A DNA stretch of 64,000 nucleotides from Bacteroidia bacterium (GCA_016788065.1 JAEUTI010000085.1:1-64000), one strand, 5' to 3'; shown: positions 1 through 8,765, counted from the stretch's first letter. The notes: generated by a model not told the origin, from the letters alone. Made by a program: numbers and translations.

Positions 1-1415
1 AAAGTAACCTGACATCCGATTGAATCGGTAACAACAACCTGATAATTTCCTGCGCCCAAACCTGTGGCAACAGCACCGGTTTGTACCGGATTAGTATTCC
101 AGGAATAGGTGAATGGCGCAATACCACCTGTTGGTGTAACTGTTAAAGAACCATTTGTATTTCCATTACAACTCACACCAAATCCATTATAATTAGATGA
201 CGCCACGGTACCATCTACATCAGGAACATACACAGAAAACGAATAGGTCTGAACCCCATTTAAAGGACAAGCATCATCGCGAACGGTAACAGTGAAAGTA
301 TAAGGTTGTGAACGCGCATCAGATGGTTGTGGTGTCCAGCAAAATTGGCCTGTTGGATATGGCGAACCACTGATATTAAATGTTGCAGCAGGAATTCCAC
401 TATTCCAGGTCATAACTACGGTCTGACCCGGATTCGGATCACCTGAAGTAATGTTGAAACAAAGTGTTGAACCCGGACAAACATAAGCGGTATTTTCAGA
501 TGTACCATTGATTCCTGAAGCGAAAGGAACAAAATTAGGAGTACAATTACGGCTGTAAATCTGCATATCACGAATCACACTTCCAATCAGAATTCCGTTG
601 CGGTATTCTTTTACCCGGATAGCAACTACACTAACCTGAATAGCAGTAGGATTCATGAATAAATCACCGGTAGTTGGATTAATACTAAATGCCGGTGACG
701 ATAAAATAGGACTTGACGCAGAGTAGCCTGAAAGATAGGTGACACTTGTGGTTGCTGAAGTCAGTGGTGTGATGAGTTCATAAGTAAGTGAATCACCATT
801 TAAATCGATTACACCATGGTTGTAATTAAAATTTTGTCCGAGACAAACGAATGAAATTGGAACATTCGAAAATGTTGGAGATGAATTTTGAGGTGCATTC
901 AAATTATTCAACAGTGCTTCCACATAAATTGGTTCATAGGATGTGCTTGAATTACATGGAGATGGTTGGACGATAGTGGTGATTGCACAATTTCGTGCAG
1001 TAACCGAATAACTTAATTTCCAATCAGAGCAAGCTGAAGGAAGTGTGATATTTCCTCTATAAAGCCATTGTTGAATTCCGGGAGTAGAACCGCCGGAACA
1101 GGTTGTTTGCACCGAATTACATGGAAAGGTAATTACCGGACCATTGTTGATTGCTGGCAATGTTACATTCTGATTTACACCACAATTTGCTGAAGCATAA
1201 TTTAAAGTTACCGATGTTGGCTGTGCAATTCCTCCGCAATCGCGATAAAATGCAGCAGTAACTTCATAGGTGTTTCCACTGAGCCAGCGGTAAGTTAAAT
1301 CGGCACCGGCGGCATGTGATGCTTGTGTTTTAGTTGAACCTGCAAAAAGAATTGCAATGGTCAATACCAGCAGTCGCAAGGTCAGGCCGGATTTTGTCAT
1401 GTAGAATTTTTTCAT
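1..1415 (-). CDS. SprB-repeat/PKD-type secreted surface protein, N-terminal part (runs off left edge)
   Basis: An uninterrupted minus-strand frame runs from an ATG at 1415 to the window edge (471 codons plus 2 nt). It begins MKKFYMTKSGLTLRLLVLTI with a hydrophobic signal-peptide core and an alanine-rich cleavage region. The mature N-terminus (SHAAGADLTYRW, then FYRDCGG) is the module found at the start of many Bacteroidota gliding/T9SS surface proteins. Cysteine-rich Ig/PKD-like beta modules follow. The last ~60 residues contain VSCNGNTNGSLTV, GGIAPFTYSW and LGAGNYQVVVTDSIGC, the pattern of an SprB repeat. Proteins of this class are usually long adhesins exported by T9SS; the C-terminal sorting domain would lie outside the window. 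A second in-frame ATG at 1400 is a possible start. Four phased motifs lie just upstream. The family call is confident; the specific function is unknown. Confidence 0.85.
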   Translation of the reverse strand, partial: MKKFYMTKSGLTLRLLVLTIAILFAGSTKTQASHAAGADLTYRWLSGNTYEVTAAFYRDCGGIAQPTSVTLNYASANCGVNQNVTLPAINNGPVITFPCNSVQTTCSGGSTPGIQQWLYRGNITLPSACSDWKLSYSVTARNCAITTIVQPSPCNSSTSYEPIYVEALLNNLNAPQNSSPTFSNVPISFVCLGQNFNYNHGVIDLNGDSLTYELITPLTSATTSVTYLSGYSASSPILSSPAFSINPTTGDLFMNPTAIQVSVVAIRVKEYRNGILIGSVIRDMQIYSRNCTPNFVPFASGINGTSENTAYVCPGSTLCFNITSGDPNPGQTVVMTWNSGIPAATFNISGSPYPTGQFCWTPQPSDARSQPYTFTVTVRDDACPLNGVQTYSFSVYVPDVDGTVASSNYNGFGVSCNGNTNGSLTVTPTGGIAPFTYSWNTNPVQTGAVATGLGAGNYQVVVTDSIGCQVT

Positions 1416-1469
1416 GGTAAGTATTTTAGTTAGCAAGGGGTAAAATGGAACAGCAAACTAACCCGTAAG

Positions 1470-1539
1470 TGGCGAATGATCACGTTTTTTTGGTGAAACG
1501 CTACCCTTATTTGGCGAAAAGCATCCCTTTTAATGGCGA
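1470..1539 (-). promoter_or_regulatory. Four phased direct repeats (TGGCGA motif) upstream of the surface-protein gene
   Basis: On the plus strand TGGCGA, TGGTGA, TGGCGA and TGGCGA start at 1470, 1491, 1512 and 1534, spaced 21, 21 and 22 bp. Most are followed by AAA and preceded at similar distance by ACCC-like bases. They lie 55-125 bp upstream of the ATG at 1415, so two-helical-turn phasing suggests an array of same-face protein binding sites. The binding protein is unknown. Confidence 0.5.
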
Positions 1540-1587
1540 AAAATGACCTGAATTTGTAATTAATGGCAATTTTTAGGGGTCGAAAAC

Positions 1588-1622
1588 AAAAAAAAGCAGT
1601 AGCTGAAATTTCGGCCACTGCT
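1588..1622 (-). terminator. Rho-independent terminator of pheT
   Basis: Read on the minus strand, AGCAGTGGC pairs with GCTACTGCT (1614-1622 with 1595-1603, one G-U pair) around an A/T-rich loop. A run of eight T follows immediately, about 20 nt past the pheT stop codon. Confidence 0.8.
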
Positions 1623-1642
1623 TCAATATATTAATGAATTAA

Positions 1643-4069
1643 TTAACCCTTCCGGATTACAACTCCTAATTTCTTTTCAAAGTTTTCCATTAACCGGGTC
1701 ATTACTTTATCAATTTCTTTATCAGTCAAAGTTTTCTCATCATCACGAAGTATGAAACTCATGGCATATGATTTCTTATCGTTACCAATTTTTTCACCTT
1801 CATAAAAATCGAACAAGTTTACTTCTTTCAAAAGTTTTCGTTCTGTTTCAAAAGCAAGTGCTTCAAGCGACTGATACTGCAATGACTTATCAACCAACAT
1901 ACTTAAATCGCGACGTACTTCAGGGAATTTAGGTGGTTCAGAGATTTTAGGGAAGGCATTTGCAGCAAGTCTGTTGCAGACATCAATATCTAAATCAACA
2001 TACCAGATAACACCATCTACATCATAGCTTTTCAAAAAGGATTTCTTTACCTGACCAATAGTTGCAACGGTGTGCTTACCAGATTTAAGAATCATAGCCT
2101 GCTCCAGTTGAGAATTATCGACCGGCTCCCAAATCATTTTACTTTGACTGGTTTTCGAAACAGAAATAATATTGTCAACGATTGCTTTCAAATAATATAC
2201 AGAATATGGAATACTCTTTTGCTGCCAGTGTTCCGGAGTGCGGGAACCACTTACCAGCAAAGCCAGGTGATTGGTTTCAACATAAGCAGTTTCATTCCTA
2301 AAATAGGTTTTGCCATATTCGAAAATCCGAAGATCGGGGCGGCGGCGATTCTTATTATACCTGGCAATATCAAGCAACGGACTCAACATTTCCGGTCTCA
2401 TAATATCAAGTTCCTGACTCAACGGATTTTTAATCTTTACCACACCGGGTAATTTCCCATCAGGAACTGATGACCTTGTAAGTGAATTTGACATCACTTC
2501 CGTAAATCCGTTGGCCACCAGATAAGAGGCAACTGTATTCCTGAATGCTTCCAGCTTAACAGTCACAGGAGGAGGCAAAGATGCATTTAACTTAGCTGGC
2601 ATTGGTATATTATCATAGCCAAAAATCCGCAGCACCTCTTCCACTACATCCGCTTCCCGGGTTACATCTACACGATAAGGAGGAACTCTTAATTGCATCA
2701 TGCCATCAGTTTCCGACAGCACTTCAATATCGAGGTTGCCTAATATTTGTTTCAACCGCTGTGGCGGGATGTTTACTCCGGTTAAGCGATAAAATCCTTC
2801 AGCAGAAAATGGAACTTCAGCCCACTTTACAGGATGTGGATACAAATCGATTATTTCAGATGAACACTCACCACCTGCAAGTTCCAGAATTAATAGTGCA
2901 GCTCTTTTAAGCGCATATAGAGTCATTTCAGGATCTGTTCCTCGTTCAAAACGAAAGGATGCATCTGTTTTTAATCCGTGATAACGCGAAGTTTTCCGAA
3001 CTGAAACAGAATCGAAGCATGCACTTTCCAGGAAAATTTCAGTGGTATCGTTAGAAACACCGGAATGCAATCCACCAAAAACACCTGCAATACACATAGG
3101 TCCGTTTGCATCACAAATCATGAGTTCGGTTCCCGACAACTTCCGTTCAACAGAATCGAGTGTTACGAATTTGGTGTCTTTTGGAAGTGACTGAACAATT
3201 ACTTCGTTATTATTAATTCGGCTTGCATCAAATGCATGTAACGGCTGACCGGTTTCAAACAAAACGAAATTCGTAATGTCAACTATAACATTGATTGGTT
3301 TCAAGCCAATTGCTTTCAATCGGTTTTGTAACCATTCCGGTGAAGGCTTCACTTTAACATTGCGAAGATGTAGACCGGAGTATCGAACCACAGCTTCATG
3401 ATTCAACTTCACATTCACCACCGGTTTAACGGCAGGAGTTTTAAATTCCGCTATTGAAGGTGGCTGGACTTGTACATTGTCAGCAGATGACCGAGTATTC
3501 AAAACGGCTTTAACATCACGGGAAACACCAATATGCGAAGCTGCATCAGCTCGGTTAGGTGTTAGTCCAATGCTTAAAATAAAATCGGATTCAATATTAA
3601 AAAACGAAGCTGCAGGTGCACCCACAACAACATCGGCAGGAAGCACCATGATGCCATCATGAGATGTGCCGATTCCAATTTCATCTTCAGCGCAAATCAT
3701 TCCTTCTGAGGCTTCACCACGTATCTTTGATTTTTTAATTTCAAAAGAATCTCCGCTTACCGGATAAAGCACTGCACCCGGAAGCGCTACAATTACTTTT
3801 TGGCCTGCAGCAACATTTGGAGCGCCACAAACAATTTGTGCAATTTCATTTCCGGTATTGACTTTGGTAACAGTCAAACGGTCGGCATTAGGATGACGGC
3901 TGGTTTCCAAAACCTCACCAATCACCAAACCCTTCAAACCGCCTTTAACGGATTCAAAAGGTTCAACACTTTCCACTTCAAGTCCGCAGGCAGTTAATAA
4001 AACTGATAATTCATCGACCGAAACATCAGTGTTTAAATAGGATTTTAGCCAGTTATAAGAAATATTCAT
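1643..4069 (-). CDS. pheT: Phenylalanine--tRNA ligase beta subunit
   Basis: The 808-residue product is full length for the bacterial beta subunit of PheRS, which with PheS charges tRNA-Phe in the cytoplasm. Visible parts in order are the N-terminal MNISYNWLKSYL, an EMAP/OB tRNA-binding segment around residues 45-150 (GLVIGEVLETSRHPNADRL), the B3/B4 editing region, the B5 domain, and a C-terminal anticodon-binding (FDX-ACB) domain beginning near PKFPEVRRDLSM. pheS is not adjacent, so the two subunits are encoded apart here. A good promoter lies 17 nt upstream and a hairpin-T terminator downstream, so it is probably a single-gene transcript. Confidence 0.97.
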   Translation of the reverse strand: MNISYNWLKSYLNTDVSVDELSVLLTACGLEVESVEPFESVKGGLKGLVIGEVLETSRHPNADRLTVTKVNTGNEIAQIVCGAPNVAAGQKVIVALPGAVLYPVSGDSFEIKKSKIRGEASEGMICAEDEIGIGTSHDGIMVLPADVVVGAPAASFFNIESDFILSIGLTPNRADAASHIGVSRDVKAVLNTRSSADNVQVQPPSIAEFKTPAVKPVVNVKLNHEAVVRYSGLHLRNVKVKPSPEWLQNRLKAIGLKPINVIVDITNFVLFETGQPLHAFDASRINNNEVIVQSLPKDTKFVTLDSVERKLSGTELMICDANGPMCIAGVFGGLHSGVSNDTTEIFLESACFDSVSVRKTSRYHGLKTDASFRFERGTDPEMTLYALKRAALLILELAGGECSSEIIDLYPHPVKWAEVPFSAEGFYRLTGVNIPPQRLKQILGNLDIEVLSETDGMMQLRVPPYRVDVTREADVVEEVLRIFGYDNIPMPAKLNASLPPPVTVKLEAFRNTVASYLVANGFTEVMSNSLTRSSVPDGKLPGVVKIKNPLSQELDIMRPEMLSPLLDIARYNKNRRRPDLRIFEYGKTYFRNETAYVETNHLALLVSGSRTPEHWQQKSIPYSVYYLKAIVDNIISVSKTSQSKMIWEPVDNSQLEQAMILKSGKHTVATIGQVKKSFLKSYDVDGVIWYVDLDIDVCNRLAANAFPKISEPPKFPEVRRDLSMLVDKSLQYQSLEALAFETERKLLKEVNLFDFYEGEKIGNDKKSYAMSFILRDDEKTLTDKEIDKVMTRLMENFEKKLGVVIRKG

Positions 4070-4086
4070 AAGTCAATCGTAAAACG

Positions 4087-4117
4087 CAAAGGTAGGAATT
4101 TGATGGGGGTGGTCAAA
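4087..4117 (-). promoter_or_regulatory. Bacteroidota-type promoter of pheT
   Basis: On the minus strand TTTG (complement of 4114-4117) is followed after 19 bp by TACCTTTG (complement of 4087-4094), a good match to the TTTG / TAnnTTTG sigma-A promoter of this phylum. The start codon is 17 nt further on. Confidence 0.7.
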
Positions 4118-4168
4118 ATTACCTGCATTACTATATATAATTGTCTTACAAATAGATACAATACATTT

Positions 4169-4531
4169 TCATTTATATCCTTCCATCGTTTCTTCAATTA
4201 TGCGTATAACCTCGTCGGGATGTTGGTAAAGTGTTTGCTTTCTGAACCTGAGAATTTTGTATCCCAGTCCTGCCAGAAAATTATCCCTCTTAAATGCTTT
4301 TTCTGATGAGTGTTTCGATCTGTTTTCAATTTCAAGCACCAGTTTATGAACCGGATTTACGCACTCCAATTTATATGGGCCAATAAATACGTCTTCCAAT
4401 TTTATAATTCCGGCAGCATCTGCCCTACTTTCAAGAATTGACTTAAGCTTTTCAATGTCTTTTTTTTGGTTTCGGTTAACATTATATTTTCCCATAAAAG
4501 TGTGTTTTAAAAGTGTAAATCCTACAAGCAC
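4169..4531 (-). CDS. DUF559-like (PD-(D/E)XK fold) small protein
   Basis: This 120-residue basic protein ends with a stretch resembling the DUF559/very-short-patch-repair endonuclease-like domain: YKLECVNPVHKLVLEIENR, then RDNFLAGLGYKILRFRKQTL, the strand-helix-strand end of the fold. In typical members an Asp precedes the hydrophobic strand and the next motif is E-x-D. Here the positions read EC and EIEN, so the catalytic acids are only partly kept and nuclease activity is uncertain. An internal ATG at 4495 (MGKYNVNRNQ) is an equally likely start. It follows the exported protein at 4550-5437 by 18 nt on the same strand and may be cotranscribed with it. The biological role is unknown. Confidence 0.7.
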   Translation of the reverse strand: MLVGFTLLKHTFMGKYNVNRNQKKDIEKLKSILESRADAAGIIKLEDVFIGPYKLECVNPVHKLVLEIENRSKHSSEKAFKRDNFLAGLGYKILRFRKQTLYQHPDEVIRIIEETMEGYK

Positions 4532-4549
4532 CGAAATACAACAGAATCT

Positions 4550-5437
4550 TTAATTATTTTTAGATTTAAATATTACGCCCACCAGCAGTTCATTCTTCCA
4601 TTGCAAGGCGTAAGATGTTACAGGATCATAAAGCAACATCATTTCTCCTTTAAAATAGAGTTGCTTCCAGATTTTATAAGTTGCTTTAATGCTAAGTTCC
4701 CCTTGAACTTCATTCCTGTTAAAGCCATTCACAAAAATTCGACTATTCAATGCGACATCACTATCTTTTACCGGTGTGAAAAAATAATATCCCTGCATTC
4801 CGAAGCCATAGTCAACAGCAATAAACCCACGTTTCAATTTTATCAAGGGATGTTCATCTTCAAATTTTTTTCCAAATTCGGTTCTGATACGAACTGTGGC
4901 AACTGAAAAATTAAGAAAGCCATTTGGAGGCAATTGAACAGCTATTCCATATCCGGCTTCCAGATCTGCAGGAAGTAAAAAGGTAGAATTCGATTTTTTA
5001 TACAACTCACCGGATTCGGGATCAGTGAAATAATCGAAACCGGTAAATAAAGCTGTGCTTCCCAATAGAGACCAGCTATGATTTATCTGGTTACTTTGTT
5101 TCGACGAAATTAGTTGAACTTCTAAGCGGTCTGTAGCTTTTACCCATACAGAATCGGGGAATCGGGTGAAAGAGGTTTCCTGCCTCAATGAAATCAATTG
5201 CTCACCGGATTGCATTTTCTCCAAAGAATAATATTCTGATGTTGCTCCCAATGAATAACTGCTCAATGCGTTGCCTTTCCAATTTTGCAAATGCAAAAAC
5301 GAACCTGTAAAACCATATTGAAACCTGATGAACCTGGTTTCAGTGGTATCGGAACCTTCCGCAACCGCAAGATTTAAAAATGAAAATAACATGACTGAAA
5401 AAGTAAGAAGATATCTTACCAAAAAATTTAAGTTCAA
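4550..5437 (-). CDS. Exported protein of unknown function, probable outer-membrane beta-barrel
   Basis: The 295-residue product starts with a clear signal peptide (hydrophobic core, then NLAVAEGS). The rest alternates polar and hydrophobic residues with aromatic-rich strands, ending in a strand-like C-terminus (NELLVGVIFKSKNN), which suggests a small outer-membrane barrel. I recognise no named family. A TAATTTTG element lies at 5442-5449, only 4 nt before the ATG, so the transcript may have almost no leader. Neighbours are other small exported proteins on the same strand. Confidence 0.7.
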   Translation of the reverse strand: MNLNFLVRYLLTFSVMLFSFLNLAVAEGSDTTETRFIRFQYGFTGSFLHLQNWKGNALSSYSLGATSEYYSLEKMQSGEQLISLRQETSFTRFPDSVWVKATDRLEVQLISSKQSNQINHSWSLLGSTALFTGFDYFTDPESGELYKKSNSTFLLPADLEAGYGIAVQLPPNGFLNFSVATVRIRTEFGKKFEDEHPLIKLKRGFIAVDYGFGMQGYYFFTPVKDSDVALNSRIFVNGFNRNEVQGELSIKATYKIWKQLYFKGEMMLLYDPVTSYALQWKNELLVGVIFKSKNN

Positions 5438-5441
5438 CAGA

Positions 5442-5449
5442 CAAAATTA
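5442..5449 (-). promoter_or_regulatory. -7-type element TAATTTTG abutting a start codon
   Basis: The minus-strand complement of CAAAATTA fits TAnnTTTG and ends 4 nt before the ATG at 5437. No good TTTG is seen 19-21 bp upstream, so the call is weak. Confidence 0.35.
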
Positions 5450-5480
5450 TTATTTCCGTTAAATGCGAAAAAAGTGATTT

Positions 5481-6074
5481 CTATTTACTGAAAACTGCTT
5501 TCTGTTCTTCTGTCCAGCATTCAGCCGGATCCATATCAATTAAAAACAATCGGGAGTGCATTCTGGTATTCTGCTGAAGCATATCAATCCAAACCGATGC
5601 TTTTTGTCTCTGATATTTTTTACCTAAATATTTTGCAAAGGTGATGAAAACATAAAAATCGGTTGTGGTATCTTTTTGAATTTCTACTTTCCTGCAATCG
5701 AAATCGGTTAACAATCTTTCAATAGAATCCATCGGAAAGTTTGGCTCAAAATGATAAACCGTGGCGGTATCGAGATAACTCAGAAACAAATCAGCGGGAC
5801 CACTACAATTGGGTTTGGCGGGATCTTTATAAGGTATGAAATTACCGTTTCGGTCATAGACATAAACCTCGCCGTCCGAAAGTTGCTTCTTCACAAAAAA
5901 ATTGTCAGCATGTGAAACAAACACCGGCACATTTGGAAATTGCATTTCTTTACAGAATTTTTCAATTGTGGTTTTGCTCTCCACTTTAGGATTTTTTACT
6001 CCATATAATAACCTTACAACAGGATTACATGCTGTAAATAAAACCAACACAAGACAGTAGACAAAATATTTCAT
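5481..6074 (-). CDS. Putative lipoprotein of unknown function
   Basis: The 197-residue product begins MKYFVYCLVLVLFTACNPVV, a short lipoprotein signal with lipobox LFTAC and Cys at about residue 16. The mature part is soluble-looking and carries no motif I can name. The stop lies 43 nt before the next gene's start, and a strong hairpin (6087-6121) separates it from the upstream gene, so it may have its own transcript. Membrane anchoring is inferred from the lipobox only. Confidence 0.75.
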   Translation of the reverse strand: MKYFVYCLVLVLFTACNPVVRLLYGVKNPKVESKTTIEKFCKEMQFPNVPVFVSHADNFFVKKQLSDGEVYVYDRNGNFIPYKDPAKPNCSGPADLFLSYLDTATVYHFEPNFPMDSIERLLTDFDCRKVEIQKDTTTDFYVFITFAKYLGKKYQRQKASVWIDMLQQNTRMHSRLFLIDMDPAECWTEEQKAVFSK

Positions 6075-6086
6075 AGACTACAATTT

Positions 6087-6121
6087 AATTTCCGGGAGGT
6101 AAAAAGCACCTCCCGGAAATT
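6087..6121 (-). terminator. Strong hairpin after the 6125-6607 gene
   Basis: A perfect 14-bp inverted repeat (6087-6100 with 6108-6121) closes a 7-nt loop 3 nt past the stop codon at 6125. In the minus direction no T-run follows, so it may act as a transcript-end stabiliser or a non-canonical terminator. Confidence 0.6.
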
Positions 6122-6124
6122 GAT

Positions 6125-6607
6125 TTACTTGATAGGTAAATAAACATAAATTACTCCGTTAGCCTCACGAATTCTGTGCTGTCCTGCACTGATAGTTTTA
6201 GTACCTGAAATTTCAAGGCTCTTCAAAACATCAGCTGGAATGGCAAACTCATCTTCCATCTTAAAGGAACCGTTTCTCAGATACTTGTCATATCCTTCAC
6301 GGGAGATACCCTGACTCTTGTTGATTTCAAGCACTAAAGTATTGCGGCTTGCTTCATCAACATAAATTTGTCCGGATGCATGATTCATTGCTTTGCCAAT
6401 TCCAACAAGGGAAATTTTACAAATTCCAAAACCATCACAATCACGACGGCGGGCAATTATAATTTCTACGGTAACTTTTACCCGTTTTGCATCGGAAATT
6501 GCTTCCGGAACCGGTTCATACGTTACTTCTGATTCCGCTGAAGCGGGAATTGAAAAACTCATTACTAAAATAGCTGCGAAAAAAAATCTTTGAATTGAAA
6601 ATTTCAT
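6125..6607 (-). CDS. Small exported protein of unknown function
   Basis: The 160-residue product has a signal peptide (FFFAAILVMSFSIPASAES) with a typical A-x-A cleavage motif. The mature domain of ~135 residues contains IIIARRRDCDGFGICKISLVG with two cysteines, and ends in beta strands (GVIYVYLPIK). I do not recognise the family. The upstream 400-bp gap holds a candidate -7 element at 6819-6826, which would give a leader of about 200 nt. A strong hairpin closes the gene. Confidence 0.7.
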   Translation of the reverse strand: MKFSIQRFFFAAILVMSFSIPASAESEVTYEPVPEAISDAKRVKVTVEIIIARRRDCDGFGICKISLVGIGKAMNHASGQIYVDEASRNTLVLEINKSQGISREGYDKYLRNGSFKMEDEFAIPADVLKSLEISGTKTISAGQHRIREANGVIYVYLPIK

Positions 6608-6618
6608 AAAAAAATGAT

Positions 6619-6769
6619 TTAAAGTTTTTGAAAAATAAATTGTGTGAACACATACGATGCTTGCGTAAGCCTGTGCATATGAGTTGCTACAACCCCATGG
6701 ACAATTTTTGAAACTGAATTCTTTTGTACCTCCTTCTTCTGCGCTCCGTTCTTAGCCTGAAAAGACATC
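6619..6769 (-). CDS. Possible small protein (49 aa), weak
   Basis: A minus-strand frame from the ATG at 6769 encodes a basic ~49-residue peptide (MSFQAKNGAQKKEVQKN...) and stops 12 nt before the 6125-6607 gene. A TATGTTTG element (complement of 6819-6826) lies about 50 bp upstream. No family is recognised. It could equally be the 5' leader of the downstream gene; coding is not established. Confidence 0.2.
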
Positions 6770-6942
6770 AAAAAACGGATAAAAACTGTATAGCGATTAA
6801 AAATAATTCTTTGTTGATGCAAACATAGTAGATGAATTCGTGTTATATACATACCTCCCCGAAAACTTTTCAACACCAACTTGTGAAAAGTCTGCTTTTA
6901 ATCAATTCAGCAATCGGAACTCCCTTATTATTAATAAGTTGG

Positions 6943-6994
6943 CACATTATACGTTAAATGTTAAATAATAATGTGTATCTTTAACCAAATACAC
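6943..6994 (+). promoter_or_regulatory. Nested inverted repeats and promoter of the desaturase
   Basis: CACATTAT (6943-6950) and ATAATGTG (6968-6975) form a perfect 8-bp inverted repeat with a 17-bp spacer. A -7-like TATCTTTA (6976-6983) follows at once. GTGTAT (6973-6978) and ATACAC (6989-6994) form a second hairpin around it. The layout suits an operator over the promoter and initial transcript; no regulator is proven. Confidence 0.5.
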
Positions 6995-7012
6995 AATCAC
7001 CAAAAAACATAA

Positions 7013-8122
7013 ATGAAAATTAAAGGTCAGGTAAAATTTGTTGATAACGACAAATCGAAGTTCTTTATGACTTTGAAAAAGCGCGTCGACAATTATTTCA
7101 CAGAAAATAATATTTCCAAACATGCAAACGGAGCCATGGTTATAAAGACCATAGTGTTGCTTGCAGTATATATAGTTCCCTTTTTAGCAATTGTAATTAT
7201 TCAACCATCTTTCTTGGTAATGAATTTACTGTGGTTATTGATGGGATTTGGTTTGGCAGGAATTGGAATGAGCATTATGCATGATGCAAATCATGGTGCT
7301 TACTCTGCAAATAATACCGTCAACTTCTGGCTTGGGCATACATTAAATATGGTTGGCGGATCAGTCACTAATTGGAAACTTCAACATAACATTCTTCACC
7401 ATACGTATACCAACATTGCTTACATGGATGAAGACATTGATGACAAACTTGTATTGCGATTTAATCCACACACTAAAGTTAAAGCCTATCAACGCCTGCA
7501 GTTCATTTATGCCTTTTTGTTCTATGGTATAATGACCATTTACTGGGCATTACTAAAAGACTTCGTACAATTTAACCGATACGCTAAAAACGGGGTAAAT
7601 CCTGCCGGTAAAAAGGAAAAACGTATTTTACTTGCAAGAATGATCATCGATAAAGCCTTGTATTTCTTTGTTTCAGTTGGTATCCCTCTCCTTGCAGGCA
7701 TACCGGTTGCATATGTGTTAACCGGATTCCTGTTGATGCATTTCGCAGCAGGCATTATTCTTACTGTAGTCTTTCAACTCGCACATACAGTAGAAGGCAC
7801 CACACATCCATTACCAAATGATGCAGGCGATATTGAAAATTGCTGGGCAATTCATCAGCTCAATACTACAGTAAATTTCTCCAAAGGAAATCCGTTCCTT
7901 ACCTGGTACCTTGGTGGATTAAATTATCAGGTAGAGCATCACTTGTTTTCAAGAGTTTGTCACATCCATTACCCTGCTATAGCACCAATAGTAAAGCAGA
8001 CTGCTGAAGAATTCGGAATTCCCTATTTGGAAAATAAAACGTTTGGGATAGCTTTCCGTTCACACATGGCGACATTAAAGCGGTTTGGAAAACTTCCTGA
8101 TATTGATGAAGCTTTAGCTTAG
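7013..8122 (+). CDS. Front-end fatty acid desaturase (membrane diiron)
   Basis: The 369-residue membrane protein shows the three histidine boxes of acyl-lipid/acyl-CoA desaturases: HDANHG near residue 91, HNILHH near 125, and QVEHH near 308. Q in place of the first His of box three marks the front-end (delta-5/6, linoleoyl-CoA-like) group. Hydrophobic pairs surround residues 45-85 and 200-250. No cytochrome b5 domain is fused, so a separate electron donor is needed. It introduces double bonds into membrane acyl chains. Inverted repeats cover its promoter, and it is convergent with a HPK7/NarL sensor pair, the same classes as the Bacillus DesK/DesR desaturase regulators. That link is inference. 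The family call is firm; the regiospecificity is not known. Confidence 0.92.
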   Translation: MKIKGQVKFVDNDKSKFFMTLKKRVDNYFTENNISKHANGAMVIKTIVLLAVYIVPFLAIVIIQPSFLVMNLLWLLMGFGLAGIGMSIMHDANHGAYSANNTVNFWLGHTLNMVGGSVTNWKLQHNILHHTYTNIAYMDEDIDDKLVLRFNPHTKVKAYQRLQFIYAFLFYGIMTIYWALLKDFVQFNRYAKNGVNPAGKKEKRILLARMIIDKALYFFVSVGIPLLAGIPVAYVLTGFLLMHFAAGIILTVVFQLAHTVEGTTHPLPNDAGDIENCWAIHQLNTTVNFSKGNPFLTWYLGGLNYQVEHHLFSRVCHIHYPAIAPIVKQTAEEFGIPYLENKTFGIAFRSHMATLKRFGKLPDIDEALA

Positions 8123-8138
8123 AAGCTTATATCGGATA

Positions 8139-8765
8139 TTAAATAATCTTTTTCTTCATGGTCTTCAGAATCGCTTCTGACACCGAATGCACTTCGAGCT
8201 TCTTGTAGATGTTCTTAATGTGATGCCTTACTGTATCATGAGTGATATTTAAAGCATCCGCAACCATCTTATAACTTTTCCCTTTGCAAAGCTGATCCAG
8301 CACTTCCTTTTCGCGATCAGTCAATTGAGCCGAGGCATCACCCGGAGCTTTAAATGAAGTCACAACCATCCGTGCAATCCTGCCACTCATAGGCGCTCCG
8401 CCATCGCGCACCTCTCGAATGGCATCCAGGATTTTTTCAGGGGAGGCGTTTTTTGTAATGTACCCGCATGCACCGGCACACAAGGAATCAAAAACGGTAT
8501 CATCATCTGCAAAAACGGTAAGCATGATCACATCCAGATTAGGTAATTTTGGCTTTAACTGCTTCAAACATTCTATACCCGAAATACCCGGTAAATTGAT
8601 ATCCATCAACACCACATCAGGTTTCAATTCAGGAATTTTTTTCAGTGCTGTTTCGGCATCTCCGAAAGCACCGATACACTCGAACTCATCGCTGAGCTCT
8701 TTTAAAACTATTTGCAAACCTTCACGCAAATCCACATTATCGTCTACTAAAGCTACTTTTATCAT
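8139..8765 (-). CDS. NarL/LuxR-family response regulator
   Basis: The 208-residue protein has a receiver domain (acidic pair DD near residue 8, phospho-acceptor Asp in PDVVLMDINLPG near 55, conserved K near 105) and a C-terminal LuxR-type HTH (LTDREKEVLDQL ... ITHDTVRHHIKNIYKKL). It should bind DNA when phosphorylated by the kinase just upstream, whose stop overlaps its start as ATGA (8762-8765), so the pair is translationally coupled. Target genes are not shown by sequence; the convergent desaturase and the operon's own promoter palindrome are candidates. Confidence 0.95.
   Translation of the reverse strand: MIKVALVDDNVDLREGLQIVLKELSDEFECIGAFGDAETALKKIPELKPDVVLMDINLPGISGIECLKQLKPKLPNLDVIMLTVFADDDTVFDSLCAGACGYITKNASPEKILDAIREVRDGGAPMSGRIARMVVTSFKAPGDASAQLTDREKEVLDQLCKGKSYKMVADALNITHDTVRHHIKNIYKKLEVHSVSEAILKTMKKKII

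Larger units (their letters stand above)
6608..7012. other. Intergenic region between divergent genes
   Basis: This 405-bp gap separates the minus-strand exported-protein gene from the plus-strand desaturase. It holds the weak small frame at 6619-6769, a minus-strand -7-like element at 6819-6826, and nested inverted repeats just before the desaturase. Nothing else was recognised. Confidence 0.6.

Noticed and set aside
1430-1618. 62-codon minus-strand frame between pheT and the surface-protein gene
   Set aside because: It overlaps the pheT terminator and the phased repeat array, has low-complexity Phe/Arg-rich content and no promoter; regulatory sequence is the better reading.
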